The position numbers and the translations under genes are program-made. A stretch of DNA of 64,000 nt from contig NC_058043.1 of NCBI RefSeq assembly GCF_020085105.1, positions 6,577,667 through 6,641,666 of the forward strand. Reading direction: 5' to 3'. Position 1 is the stretch's first letter. Each line of letters begins with the position of its first letter. Positions 31,172 through 48,492 of this stretch are shown in pieces. Below the pieces are notes generated by a model. It ran no database searches, was not told the DNA's origin, and worked only from the letters and a program-made list of their open reading frames with translations. The stretch is from Siniperca chuatsi (Eukaryota > Chordata > Actinopteri > Centrarchiformes > Sinipercidae).

Positions 31172-32110
31172 ACTTAACTTTCAGAACTACAAGTTTCAGC
31201 CTAACTACAGCTCAGGCGTAACGTAAGCCTTTACTGTCTTTTTTGTGGCATTTGTAGGAGGCAAAAACAAATGCACAGGAACTGTGACTATCATAATAAT
31301 AAATAACATGAATGAAGCTCAGGCTTTCACAAACTGACCGCAGCATTTTATTTTCTGTGGTTAATATCTAGAACAAAACCTAGCTAACTTAGGGACATCA
31401 TAACTAGCCACCACATTGATTTACGCTGTTAAGTAGCCATTACATGTAGTCATAATTAACTTAGCCTACATTGTTTACTAGCCTTCATACAGCTTGTGTC
31501 GGGTCCGCTCTGTGGACTGGATGCAGAGACGTCGGGCTGTTGTGGTAGGCTAGTTCGGTTTTACAATAGAAACACTGTACAGAGTTTTCGTGGACACTTT
31601 CTGTCGCTTTCTCTGGCCTGTCTCTTCTCTGCGCCCCTCGCTATTTTCTCTCTTCCTCCTTTTTGTAATCTGCGCTGTCAAATCACACCAAAGACGCTCT
31701 GAACTGTCTCTGATCACATACAGCGTCAGCACGTTGTGCGACTGTAATAATCTGTGTGAAACACAGTGCGCTGTATGTAATTATATGGATTAAACTAAGC
31801 TTTGATGCAAATATTTGCATAGATGATTTTTAGTAATCGAGTTACTCGAGGAATCGTTTCAGCCATAATCACAGCTCGTTAAAATGCTGTGCGAGGTTCA
31901 TTTATTGTTTTAAATCTGCAGTTGTTTCTGAGATTTAAGAAATGACGTCCACAGCTCCTCCTCCTGTTTCCCACTGGCTGGCAGTTTGTGGACACATCAG
32001 GGACGCAAGACTAATCAGCCAGATGATGTCTGGGCCGCAGCAACGCAGCATCAGCTGGCTGATTATCTCCATGGCAACCATCTCACAAGCGGTTTGTCCT
32101 CTTGTTTCAG
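31172..32110. other. Intron sequence with an old hAT/MITE-like relic
   Basis: Around 31,830-31,870 the string AATCGAGTTACTCGAGGAAT followed by CGTTTCAGCC matches the end of a common fish DNA-transposon repeat. No other structure was defined and no exon is supported. Confidence 0.35.
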
Positions 32111-37307
<5,197 letters not shown>

Positions 37308-37612
37308 CGGGTGGACTTACTGACAGACAGAAGATGTGATCGGTGTGTCTGATCAGACAGACAGACAGAGACTTGGTGGTGGTGGTGGTTTTGTTGTTAT
37401 GTATTAATGTTTTGTATGTCTCCTCGGAGCTAAAGCACAAGGTGAGGTTACTGGAAGGATAGCATATTAGCCACATATGGTACATTATTATATAATATCT
37501 TTGCTTTATCATATCCGATCTTATTACTACAGCATACAATGATGTTTTAGATGTTAGTGTGTTTCCAACTTTATGTCAACAGTATGAAAATAAAGAAAAA
37601 ATAAAATGTTTT
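37308..37612 (+). other. kctd6 3' UTR with poly(A) signals
   Basis: Follows the TGA at 37,305-37,307. AATAAA occurs at 37,589-37,594 and again at 37,600-37,605, about 285 bases after the stop. The Tc1 fragment that follows begins right after. Confidence 0.65.
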
Positions 37613-37614
37613 TT

Positions 37615-37950
37615 CCCAGTTTGATGTGCAAGAACTTGCCTGGCCTGCACAGAGCCCTGACCTCAACCCCAGTCATCACCTTTGGGATGAACTGGAATGC
37701 CGAATGTGAGCCAGGCCTTATCACCCAACATCAGTGTTGGACCTCAGTGATGCTCTTGTGGCTGAATGTGAGCAAATACCTGCAGACAGGTTTCAAAATC
37801 TGGTGGAAAGGCTTCCCAGAAGAGTGGAGGCTGTTATAGCAGCAGGTTAATGCCCATGGTTTTGGATTCACATGTTCAATTATCACATATACTGTAGCTG
37901 CAATGTTCGGGTAAAAGTATGTCCACACATTTGTCCACATAGTGTATGGT
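37615..37950 (+). mobile_element. Tc1-like transposase 3' fragment
   Basis: Reads in mixed frames as LAWPAQSPDLNPSHHLWDEL, then DALVAECEQ-like and FQNLVERLPRRVEAVI-like blocks, followed by a tail ending ATGTCCACACATTTGTCCAC. This is the C-terminal DDE region and 3' end of a second Tc1-like family. It has several frameshifts and no 5' part. Confidence 0.7.
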
Positions 37951-38229
37951 AGCTACATATCAGGCACATCAGCAGTATCACAAATCTCTTGTATATCAAA
38001 GACTAGGAATTAATATTGATTGCAAATTAAACAGTCTGGAAAATTATGATCTCTGGTAAAAAAAAATTTACTCACCCTCAGTCCACCGTTTGCCCACCAT
38101 TCTCACAGAAATAGGCCAATTTTAGACCAATTTAAAGGATAGATTCACATTTTTTCAAGTCTGTCTTTAAACAATAGCCAGGTGAACATTGACAGGTGGT
38201 TCTTGCTGTAATCATTTCTCCTGTTTTTA
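37951..38229. repeat. Short repeat fragment before the LINE
   Basis: GGATAGATTCACATTTTTTC and AAGTCTGTCTTTAAACAA near 38,138-38,175 resemble the start of a common fish repeat. The rest shows nothing. Confidence 0.35.
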
Positions 38230-39819
38230 TCAAGTTTAGTCCTTAAAACAGATAAAGTAATTATTGTAGGTGATTTAAATATTCAGGTGGATGTTGATAA
38301 TGATAGCCTTAGTACTGCGTTTATCTCATTATTTGATTTGATTTGCTTCTGTCAGAGTGAAGCCACTCACTGTTTTAACCACACCCTCGACCTTGTTCTG
38401 GCACATGGCATTGAAATTGAACATTTAATAGTTTTTCTATAGAATCTTTTTTTATCTGACCATTATTTAAAATTTTGAACTCATATTACTGCTACACGCC
38501 ATTAGGCAACACACTAGATGTCTCTGATAGTGCTGTAGCTAAATTTAAGGAAATGATTCCATCAGCATTTAATTCAGTGCTATGTCTCAATATAACAGAG
38601 GACTCCTATGCAAATGTTAGTCCCTCCCAATCTGACCATCTTGTTGATAGTGCTGCAGGCTCACTGCGAACGACACTCGACTCTATTGCCCCTCTAAAAA
38701 AGATGATATTAAAACTAAATTGGTTAGCTCCATGGTATAACCCCCAAACCTGCAAATTAAAGCAAACATCATGAAAACTTTAGTCTGGCAAGATAGTCTT
38801 AAAGCATATAGTAAGTCCCTCCGTAATGTCAGAGCAGTCTATTACTTAACATTAATAGAGGAAAACCAGGTTTCTTTTCAGCACTGTAGCCAGGCTGACA
38901 GAGAGTCACAGCTCTATTGAGCCATGTATTCCTATATCACTCAGTAGTAACGACTTCATGAGCTTCTTTAATGATAAAATTTGAATTATTAGAGACAAAA
39001 TTTATCACGTCCTGTCCTCAACCGGTACTGATTTATCTTCAAACACAGGAACCTTAGAAACAACTGTAAAACCTGATATATATTTAGACTGCTTTACTCG
39101 ACCTTCAACAATTTCTTCATCTAAGCCATCAACCTGTCTCTTAGACCCCATCCCAACTAAGCTGCTTAAAGAAGTTTTACCCTTAGTTGGCACTTCTTTA
39201 CTGGATATGATCTGTCTTTATTAACAGACTATGTACCACAGTCCTTTAAAGTAACTGTAATTAAACCTCTTCTTTAAAAGCCCACTCTTGATCCCAGGGT
39301 TTTAGCCAACTATATATAGACCTATATCTAACCTTCCCTTTCTCTCTAAGATCCTTGAGAAAGCAGTCGCCAGTCAGTTGTGTGACTTTCTACATAACAA
39401 TAGTTTATTTGAGGATTTTCAGTCAGGATTTCGAGTGCATCATAGCATAGAGACAGCACTGGTGAAAATTACAAATGACCTGTTAATTGCATCAGACAAT
39501 GGACTTGTCTCTGTATTTGTCTTGTTAAATCTTCAACACCATTGATCATTACATCCTATTACAGAGGCTGGAACATTTAATTGGCATTAAAGGAACTGGT
39601 TTTATTCCTATTTATCAGATCAATCTCAGTTTGTACATGTTAACGATGAATCCTCCATGCATGCCATAGTTAGTCACAGAGTTCCACAAGGTTCTGTGCT
39701 TGGACCAATTCTATCGATCAAGCCAGAGGAAACCAACCAATCACTTAGCTAAACTTCAAACATGCCTTAAGGATATAAAAACCTGGATGACCTGCAATTT
39801 TCTGATGTTAAACTCAGAC

Positions 39820-40179
39820 TGTTACGGAACAGACAGGCAAGGGACACCGAGATGGACAAAGGAAGTTTTTTATTGAATAACAGCCAGATATAGTGGGTAA
39901 GAAGAGAGGGAAGTCTGTAGGAGGGAGATCACTGGAGACAGGCAGGGATTGCTGGAGACAGGAGAAACGCTGGAGAAGGGAGATCGCTTGGAGAAGGGAG
40001 ATAGAAGTGTTATGCCGAGGGGCATGGAGAGTCCTAAATTTGAACAAGGTCGGACACATACTGAGGTGAGTGCCGGGCTTATATTCTGGCTGTGATTGGG
40101 AACTAATGGGGGGCAGGAATGTAAATGGGAGCAGGTGTGGGTGATTAGTGGGTAGTGGAGCCTGTAGTATCCCTGACCA
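39820..40179 (-). repeat. 3' LTR of the gag-only element
   Basis: Nearly the same as 41,674-42,099 except for fewer minisatellite units. Contains GCTTATATTCTGGCTGTGAT. Ends match TG...CA with one change at the inner end. Confidence 0.85.
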
Positions 40180-40199
40180 GTACCCCCCCCCCTTCCGCA

Positions 40200-41290
40200 G
40201 CAAGCTCCCGAGGGCTGAAAAACCCCACTGACGTGGTCGTCCTCCACCACGGGGAGCGGGTTGATCCAGGCGACCGGCCGGAGCCTGGGCAGGTGTGGAG
40301 CTGGGTGGCCTCGGATGGACAACCAGGACCTTGGACCGGTGTGGATCGGGGAGTCTCGGGCTGACGACCAGTAGTTTGGACAGGTGTGGAGCAGGTAGTC
40401 TCAGACGGATGACCAGGAGGTTGGACAGGTTTTGAGCAGGGAGTGTTGGACGGACGACCAGGAAGTTGGACAGGTGTGGAGCAGGGACTCTCGGATGGAC
40501 AACCAGGAGGTTGGACAGGTGTGGAGCAGGGAGTCTCGTACTGATGATCATGAACGTGGTCTTGGGTGTTAGAGTATCCCGGGCAGACGACCTGGTAGCA
40601 GAACCGGGGTGGAGCTGAGGACCTCGGGCGGACTGCCCGGGGGCTTGACAGGCGAGGAGCTGGGGACCTTGGGCGGACGACCCGGAGGCTTGACAGGCGA
40701 GGAGCTGAACTCATGCAGTCTGTGATGACGTTCGACCCCATCTGGAGGCCTGGTTGAATGCTTGTGGTACAGGTGGGAGGTCACCGGAAGACTGAGACCA
40801 AGACCGAGACCTTCCGGAGGCCGGCGGTGAAGACGAAGGCTGGGAATCACAGGAGGCCTGCGGCGAAGACGAAGGCTGGGAATCACAGGAGGCCGGCAGC
40901 AAAGACGAAGGCTGGGACTCTTGGGAGGCCTGCGGCAAAGGCCAGAACCTTCGGAGACCTGGCGGCGAAGGTGGGGACCCATGGGAGGTCTGCAGCGAAA
41001 GCGGGAACCCCCTGGAGGTCTATGTCTAAGGCGGGAGCTATCTGGAGGCCGATGAACCACATCAAGGGCCAGCGACGGGACAGCCAGACAGAGAACCGGC
41101 GACGGGACAGCAGGACAGGGATCCAGCGCCAGCGGCTGGACCTCAGGACTGGGAACCAGCGGCTGGACATCAGGATGGGGAGCTTCCGTTGGGACATCAG
41201 GACGGGTGCTGCCAGCCTGCAGGGGTGATGGCTGCTGCGATCCCGCAGGGACTGGAGGAGGCTGCTGCGATCCAGCAGGGACTGGAGGTG
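40200..41290 (-). repeat. Tandem-repeat interior of the LTR element
   Basis: Units of roughly 60 bases containing GGTTGGACAGGTGTGGAGCA repeat about six times at 40,280-40,560. Units of about 36-39 bases containing GGCTGGGAATCACAGGAGGC repeat at 40,835-40,960. Further degenerate repeats run to 41,290. The - strand stays open and would encode proline/arginine/serine-rich repeats (RPPVIPSLRL type). Confidence 0.75.
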
Positions 41291-41650
41291 GCAGCGGCGG
41301 CCGGTTGATGGGCCAAACTCCTTCCTAAGGAGCGATATGAACCTGCCCAACAAGTTAAGGATTGCCTCGTCTTGTGTCCATAGGGATCCCGCCCATCTAA
41401 GTGCCAGGCCGACTAGCCGGAGGACTTAGAAGGCTACCTTGGATTGTTCAGTAGGAACCTGGCGTGGATACAGTTGGAAAACCAGGTAAGACCTCACCAA
41501 AAATTCCTCACACTCCCCCGCTGAGCCCAAGAAGGACCCCAGCTGCGCCATCTCGCTAGCCACCAGGGGTGGTGAAGGATGGGTGAGGAGATACCGCTGG
41601 ACCAGACTCTCCAGGTCCAGGAAGGGGCCATCGGGACTCAGGGCTGTCAT
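41290..41650 (-). pseudogene. Gag-like fragment of the LTR element
   Basis: From ATG at 41,650 the - strand reads MTALSPDGPFLDLE, then GECEEFLVRSYLVFQLYP and PTEQSKVAF, an in-frame TAA near 41,426, then LVGLALRWAGSLW and LLGRFISLLRKEFGP. The C-x-x-FL...YLVFQLQP...FPTEQSKVAF...L.G.AL.WA pattern is the capsid region of fish Ty3/gypsy gag and of the host genes derived from it. It is broken by the stop and fades into repeats. Confidence 0.75.
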
Positions 41651-41673
41651 CCTTACGGTACGGTCCGACCTTC

Positions 41674-42099
41674 TGTTACGGAATAGACAGGCAAGGGACA
41701 CCGAGATGGACAAAGGAAGTTCTTTATTGAATAACAGCCAGATATAGTGGGTAAGGAGAGAGGGAAGTCTGTAGGAGGGAGATCACTGGAGACAGGCAGG
41801 GAGATCACTGGAGACAAACAGGGAGGTCACTGGAGACAGGCAGGGAGATCACTGGAGGCAGGCAGGAAAAATGCTGGAGACAGGAGAAACACTGGAGAAG
41901 GGAGGTCGCTTGGAGAAGGGAGATAGAAGTGTTATGCCGAGGGGCATGGAAAGTCCTAAATTTGAACGAGGTCGGACACATACTGAGGTGAGTGCAGGGC
42001 TTATATACTGGCTGTGATTGGGAACTAATGGGGAGCAGGAGTGTAATTGGGAGCAGGTGTGGGTGATTAGTGGGTAGTGGAGCCTGGAGTATCCTGACA
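41674..42099 (-). repeat. 5' LTR of the gag-only element
   Basis: Pairs with 39,820-40,179. The - strand end is ...TTCCGTAACA and the next bases are GAAGGTCGGACC. A tRNA match for the primer site was not recognised. Confidence 0.85.
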
Positions 42100-42400
42100 C
42101 AGACAAAACTGAAGTTGTACTTGGCCCCAAACACATGATCTAAAGATATAGATGGCATTGCCCTGGCCTCCAGCACCACACTGTAAGGAATCTCTGAGTT
42201 ATCTTTGATCAGTATTTATCCTTTAACTCCCACATAAAACAAACTTCAAATACTGCCTTTTTTCACCTATGTAACATTGCAAAAATCAGGCACATCCTGT
42301 CTCAAAAGGATGCAGAAAAACTAGCTCCTGCATTTGTTACTTCTAGGCTGGATTATTGCAGGCTATTTATTATTATTATCAGGCTGCCCCAGTAAGTCCC

Positions 42401-43170
42401 TTAAAGTGGTCATATTATGCTTAATTTTCAGGTTCATAATTTTTTTTGGGGTTGTACCAGAATAGGTTTACATGGTTTAATTTTCAAAAAACACCATATT
42501 TTTCATATATATATTTCTCATACTGCACATCCACTTCTTTTCATCCTGTGTCTTAAACACTCCATTTTAGCTAACGAGTGAGGCATCTCACTTCTATTCG
42601 ATCTTTGTTGGGAGTTACACATGCGCAGTACCGAGGTAAGGACTACTAGCCAGTCCGAAGCAGATTAGGGCGGGTCCTGACGAGCAAGGTGGTGTGATCC
42701 AAAACAAAGCCGCTTCAGCTGGTAGCTATGGCTTACGTGTTCGAGCCCGAGTCTGATACCAAAACACAGGCAGAACAACCCAAACCAGCTTTACAACTTA
42801 GACTGGAGCAAGACGTTTCAGAGTGGTAAGTTATTAATTTGTAACAAATTTATCTTTCATAGGTAACATTTTAACTGTGCACTGTCTCGACATCACAGTA
42901 ACAACTTTATGCCCGTTGACTTCCTGGAGGGTATCTAACATTATTTTATTTTCATATTTAGGTGTACTTGTGGAAACTGCTCAATTTGTGCATTATGACA
43001 CGTGTTACATAGTGATGTAGATACGTTGCGGAAGTAAAGGCTGGACTACAATCAAGCTGTTCAGGCAGTTCAGGAGCAGTGTTTTCTGTGGGGAGAGGGA
43101 AACTCCCTTTGGGGTGGACTTTGGGCTTTTTCACTTTGCAAACCTATTATATATGATGATGATGATGATG

Positions 43171-43211
<41 letters not shown>

Positions 43212-43252
43212 GGAAAGGGAAAAAGCCAAAAAGCATAATATGACCACTATAA
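42401..43252. mobile_element. TTAA-flanked MITE, family 2, inserted in the LINE
   Basis: The body is 42,405-43,248 with perfect 17-base inverted ends AGTGGTCATATTATGCT. Flanks are TTAA (42,401-42,404) and ATAA (43,249-43,252, one base off), and removing it rejoins the LINE ORF. The interior has a (GAT)n/(AAT)n tract at 43,155-43,210 and a coding remnant at 42,728-42,998. The 844-bp size and TTAA target suggest a deletion derivative moved by a piggyBac-type transposase; no transposase remains. Confidence 0.82.
42728..42998 (+). pseudogene. Remnant of a two-exon ORF with a P2X7-ballast-like start
   Basis: ATG at 42,728 begins MAYVFEPESD, acidic, reaching LEQDVSEW. The donor GTAAGT is at 42,826 and an acceptor TTTAG ends at 42,961, so exons 42,728-42,825 and 42,962-42,998 join in frame as ...SEWCTCGNCS and stop at TGA 42,996-42,998. 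FEPESD at the start followed by a WCxCGxC motif is the opening pattern of fish proteins named P2X purinoceptor 7-like, which carry only the zinc-binding intracellular (ballast) domain of P2X7. The rest of that domain is deleted. The assignment is from memory of the family pattern. Confidence 0.5.
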
Positions 43253-43850
43253 AACTCTCCAGTTGATCCAGAATGCTGTGGCACGTGTACTGACAAGAAC
43301 TAGGATATTTCTGCAATATTAGCTTCTCTGCAAAATCCAGAACAGAATTTTAAATCCTTCTCCTCACCTACAAAGCCCTTAATGGTCAGGCACATTTGTA
43401 TCTTAAAGAGCTCATAATATTTTATTACCCCACTAGAACACTGTGCTCCCAGGGTGTAGGGTTACTTGTGGTTCCTAGAGTCTCCAAAAGTAGATTGGGA
43501 TCCAGAGCCTTCAGTTATCAAGCTCCTCTCCTGTGGAATCAGATCCCAGTTAGGGTTCGGAAGGCAGACACCATCTCCACATTTAAGAGTAGGCTTAAGA
43601 CTTTCCTCTTTGATAAAGCTTATAGTTAGGGCTGGCTCTGGTGAGTCTTGAACAATACCCTAGTTATGCTGCTATAGGCCCAGACCGTTGGGAGACTTCC
43701 CACAATGGACTGAGCTCCTTTCTCCTCCTCTCCCTCTCCATCTGTATGCATTATTATCCCATTAATGCATGTTACTAACTCAACATCTTATCTCTCCCTG
43801 AGACAACTTCTGTTATGATTTGGCGCTATATAAATAAAATTGAACTGAAT

Positions 43851-46340
43851 ACATTTAATTAAATTTTGTGCTTCACTTACATTGTAGGCACATTAGGAAG
43901 GGATCTCTTAATGTCCAGTATAAACAGCAGCAATGATTACAGCAAGCAAAAACCTTTTTCAGTGTCCACATGGGCACCTGGCTATTCTATCTAATCTGAG
44001 ACAGATTTGAAACACCTTTAAACACTTACACCATTACTAATTTAAAGTAAACACTAGAGGTGTTACATGACATGATTTAACACATGATTTAACCCACCCC
44101 CCACCCCGTGTCGAATGTCTTCAGGTCCTCTCGCACACTGCTTAATTCTTCTTCAGTAAAACACTTGAGTCGAAAGAGTTCAATGCAATATAGATTTACT
44201 GTAATATCAAAACAGTACAAGTACAACTGAACAGGCTCAGTTGTGTATTCACTTATATTCCAAATACATTCTCCTCCTGATAGGTTGTTGGGTATTCCTT
44301 ATTGGTCCATAATCAAAACACGGATGTCACTGAGAGACTCTGATTACTTATGAATTAAAACGGGATCATATGCCATTACGCTTTTACCCGCGTCAGGGTG
44401 CAAGTAAACCACACTGTATAAGTGAAATTCCTGCCAACCTCTACATCACCTGTGCAAGCCTGTTCCCAGTACAGCCAGGTACCCTATTGTATGAAGACTC
44501 TTTTCCAAAACTCCCTCATTAACAAGCCTAGTTACACATTCACTCTGGTATGCACAGGTCAAGATGACCTACCTCTCTTATGTGCTCCTGATCATCACTG
44601 CTTCATGTTTTCTATGGTTAAAATTAACACACAGATTATGCAAGTTTATATATCAATAATGTACAGCAAGGAAATGTTTTTTTCCACTGTTGCTACACAA
44701 CACACCTGTCTGCTTGAACTGTTATTCCCACACTCCTGTTTGACAGGAGTGTCCAGACAGTCAAAGCTCCTGGGATGGAAACTTTGATCGTTTCTCCCCC
44801 CATGATTAGAAGTGCTTATCGGCAACTTCCCAGACTCTACACAGCAAAGTCACCTTGTTTCCTTCCAGTGTTCGTGTGTTGCTTTCTGATCATGAATTCA
44901 ATGTTTCTTTGATTAAAATGAAACGCATCATGGCTCTGCAGTAAATGAGCACATTGTGACCTTTGGCAAAAGACTATTAAATAGATAGCAAGAAAATATT
45001 TCCCACAATACCCACAAAGTAACATCAATGCAGTATGGAAAAAAGTTTTTATTGAGTACATCTTTTTCAGTGTGGGTTGGGCCTGATCCAGACCTGGAGA
45101 AAACACAACAGTGGGTGATTATACTTACAAACTTAAAGCCAATCAATTGCCACAGTGACACCCCCACATTCTCACTGAAATCAGCAATGCGATTCATTTG
45201 AATGTGATCACTGTGTTGACACAGCAGGGATCCTGACAGAGAGACTCCGGCAAAAACACACAGGGGCGTCAACTTTTGCAATGTGACCTCATACAGCAAG
45301 ATGCTGCATTGGCCATTTACATACTTATTAGCACACATTCCTGGTAGATTACACCATAATTCTACAGTTAATCTCATGAACATGGAGACGGAGGATAAAA
45401 TGATTGTCGCTGTGATAACCAGCTGTAAAATCCTGTCTCACTGTATTGTATTGCTGTGCAGTGTTTTGGTGTCTGAAAAGCCTTCAAGCTTATGAATGTA
45501 TTAATGAAACCAGCCTTCATAAAATCGATTTAATTGTCTCACCAGTACCTAAAGCAACACACAGTTGGTGGGGGCGTGGATTGGACAGTATTTTAAATTG
45601 TCATAGCTGTTGCACTAAGGAAATATAAGTAGTAAATATTAGAAGTGGTTTTTAGCGGTGCTGGCAGTGTATGCAGTTTTAATGGATAATTCTCTGTAGG
45701 TTCATCACTACAAGTGACACCTTTCACATTGTCATTTAATACATTGTTATTATAAAAATAGAATTATAGGCACTTTAACTATACCCAACCTAACCAGTTT
45801 TATTATTTCTTTAGTCTCTTTTTGCATTGTGTAACTATGTGATGTTATGTGATTATTATAATTAGTTTAATTATTATTATAATTTTTGTTTTCTCCTTTC
45901 TTCTGCTATATTTTTCTTTGTTGTGTGCAAAGTGCTATTTAAATAAAGTTGAGTTTTTTGCATGGATGAAGTAAATCCATGGATGTATTATATTGATGTA
46001 TAAGACCTGGATACCGAACCCAAAGTGGCCTATTCAGTCCATTAAGAATTGCTTGCCTGGTGCATACGCCAAAAAAGTGTCTAGCTTCCAGGTTTACTTC
46101 CAGGGTATGCAGTCCACTGAATATTCTGGGTTCTGAGTTTCCGGCCCATAGACTTTACATTGTGATGATGTCACAGATTTTTAAATCACTTTTCTTGGCT
46201 CAAGGGAAGTTTTATAAATATAAAACCTCCATTGATCAAAAATTCGTATTAGTGATAATTCACCTTGTTTGCAGTTTGAGGTGTCCTGTCAACAGTTTTA
46301 CAGACGTCTCTCTTATAATGGTGTTCTATGGGGAAAATGA
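43851..46340. other. No gene recognised; repeat-derived DNA
   Basis: Contains one arm (44,112-44,210) of an inverted pair with 47,062-47,156, and scattered short ORFs of up to 151 codons on the - strand (45,383-44,928) with no recognisable motif and no homologous pattern. A GTTGAGTTTTTTGC-preceding AATAAAG near 45,940 resembles another LINE tail. Confidence 0.45.
44112..44210 (+). repeat. Left arm of an inverted repeat pair
   Basis: GAATGTCTTCAGGTCCTCTC, then TTAATTCTTCTTCAGTAAAA and GCAATATAGATTTACTGTAA match the complement of 47,062-47,156 at roughly nine bases in ten. Confidence 0.7.
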
Positions 46341-47061
<721 letters not shown>

Positions 47062-47064
<3 letters not shown>

Positions 47065-47156
47065 ATTACAGTAAAATCTATATTGCACTGGACACTTCGA
47101 CTCAAATGTTTTACTGAAGAAGAATTAAACAGTGTGTGAGAGGACCTGAAGACATC
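47062..47156 (-). repeat. Right arm of the inverted repeat pair
   Basis: Complement of 44,112-44,210; starts exactly at the LTR terminus, so the LTR inserted into, or recombined at, this repeat. Confidence 0.7.
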
Positions 47157-47319
47157 TGGCCCAGCTGAAGGCTGAGCGGCTGTGCCGTATCCAGATCTTA
47201 TTATACATCTATGAGTAAATCCCAACAGAGTTCAACTCTGAGCTTAAAGTTATGCATAATTAAGGGCAGCTTTGAATGATAGGTAGGTGCCCTCTCAGGT
47301 GGCTAGCCGCTAGGTGATG

Positions 47320-47510
47320 TCAGCAACCAGGCTTCATTCAGCCCACCTCAGCTCCACCTCTTTACCCATTTTTGGATTAGCCAGAGTCAGGGACTGCCAA
47401 GATGGCGATGGGCGTAGCCTTCCACATTGAGCTTCACAAAGGCTCTTCAGAAACCTATGGGTGATGTCATGAAGACTACATCCATGTTTTATATAGTCTA
47501 TGGTGCTGAC
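47320..47510. repeat. MITE-like repeat ending TATAGTCTATGG
   Basis: CAAGATGGCGATGGGCGTAG, GGGTGATGTCATGAAGACTA and ATGTTTTATATAGTCTATGG are typical parts of a frequent fish non-autonomous element. A related decayed copy is at 59,935-60,122 (AACCAAGATGGTGACAGCC, GTGACATCACGGTGGC). No ORF. Confidence 0.5.
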
Positions 47511-47819
47511 CAGAGAGTCCAAAACAGAGAGAAGGGTCTAACTGCAGTCCTCCCTCCTGGGGCCCCTAGTTCTGTGAGCCAGGTTTAAGCATGACCTCCC
47601 TCCTGAGGCCCCAAATGAGGAGAGTGGTCTGAGGTGCTGCAATTGGACCCTTTTGAAAACAGAGGAAGCTGTTATATTAGCTGTATATCCAGTATAAACT
47701 GGCCCACAAAAGAAGCATGGTCTGCGGACTGTCATCACACAGGACTCAATGATACAAATACATCTCTTGAACACATTGTATTAACTTTTTGTCTAGTCAG
47801 TGACCAAGCCAGCTGCTAG

Positions 47820-48230
47820 CTTGGTGGGCTACTGTGGTTGGACATATATTTTTGGTAGTTGGCCCCGCTAGCATTTACCTGGTGAGCTAGCATCTTACCA
47901 GTTTGTTTGCTAGCTACAGTAGCTCCTTTGAACACCACCAATTTCATAAGAAAGGAATTTGGCTGTGCCACTTTTTGGTCTGGGGCACTTATAATAGTAA
48001 GGCAATTCACCATTAGTCAAAAACAATTATTATTTAGACTGAAATATTTTCAGTATCAGTGTTTTGGTCACCAAATTAGTTTCTGAATATATTTGTTTCA
48101 ACAACAACAAAGGCATAGGCTCTGCCAAGTGATGACATTAGGCACTGAAATTCCTTCTTGTTTAATTATTGTTTATTATATGTATTTAACTCACAACATA
48201 TAACACACACACAGACAAACAGAACATATC
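47820..48230. other. Intergenic DNA, nothing recognised
   Basis: No long ORF or clear repeat termini in this stretch. Confidence 0.4.
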
Positions 48231-48492
48231 AATCAATCAAACTTTATTTGTATAGCACCTTTCATACAGGTTAATGCAGTTCAAAGTGCTTCACATGACT
48301 GACAACACGAGAAGTGTAGACCATAATAGAGTGAAATAAAATAGATTAAAAGACAGAACAAAGTATAATAATAATGAGTTAGATAAACGCTAGACTGAAA
48401 AGTGGATAAAATATTTAAAAAGACAACAAAATAAAAACAAATCAAATCGATAAAAGGGATAAAAACAATAATTAAAAATTTTTAAATAACAG

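Larger units (their letters stand above)
39815..42104 (-). mobile_element. Non-autonomous LTR retrotransposon, gag only
   Basis: The body is 39,820-42,099, flanked by the 5-bp duplication CAGAC (39,815-39,819 and 42,100-42,104), which rejoins the LINE sequence perfectly. LTRs at 39,820-40,179 and 41,674-42,099 start TGTTACGGAA on the + strand and end TGACA (degenerate TGACCA on the left). A C10 run at about 40,183-40,192 is the polypurine tract of the - strand beside its 3' LTR. The interior holds a gag-like ORF and repeats but no protease, RT or integrase. The right LTR is longer because of extra GGAGACAGGCAGG units. Confidence 0.88.
38230..43850 (+). mobile_element. L2/CR1-type LINE, nested and decayed
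   Basis: Present as three pieces: 38,230-39,819, 42,100-42,404 and 43,249-43,850. Order: end of the AP endonuclease (VIIVGDLNIQVDV, LFLSDHYL), a linker (LAPWYNPQTCKLK), RT ([82 protein letters not shown]), the C-terminal LINE domain (AFSYQAPLLWNQIPV; TISTFKSRLKTFLFDKAYS) and a 3' tail ending GCGCTATATAAATAAAATTG. The RT has lost motif A (the LLDLSAAFD stretch near 39,525) and the YADD motif (a deletion after GPILS, about 39,712), besides stops and frameshifts. It is interrupted by an LTR element and a MITE, each leaving matching flanks. Confidence 0.85.

Noticed and set aside
40758-41228. 156-codon + strand ORF rich in Arg/Lys repeats
   Set aside because: Product of tandem repeats in the LTR element; the gag frame is on the other strand.
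43155-43210. CRISPR-like or satellite array
   Set aside because: Plain (GAT)n/(AAT)n microsatellite within a MITE.
44928-45383. 151-codon - strand ORF
   Set aside because: Contains no recognisable motif, is flanked by repeats, and reads like random translation; kept only as unassigned DNA.
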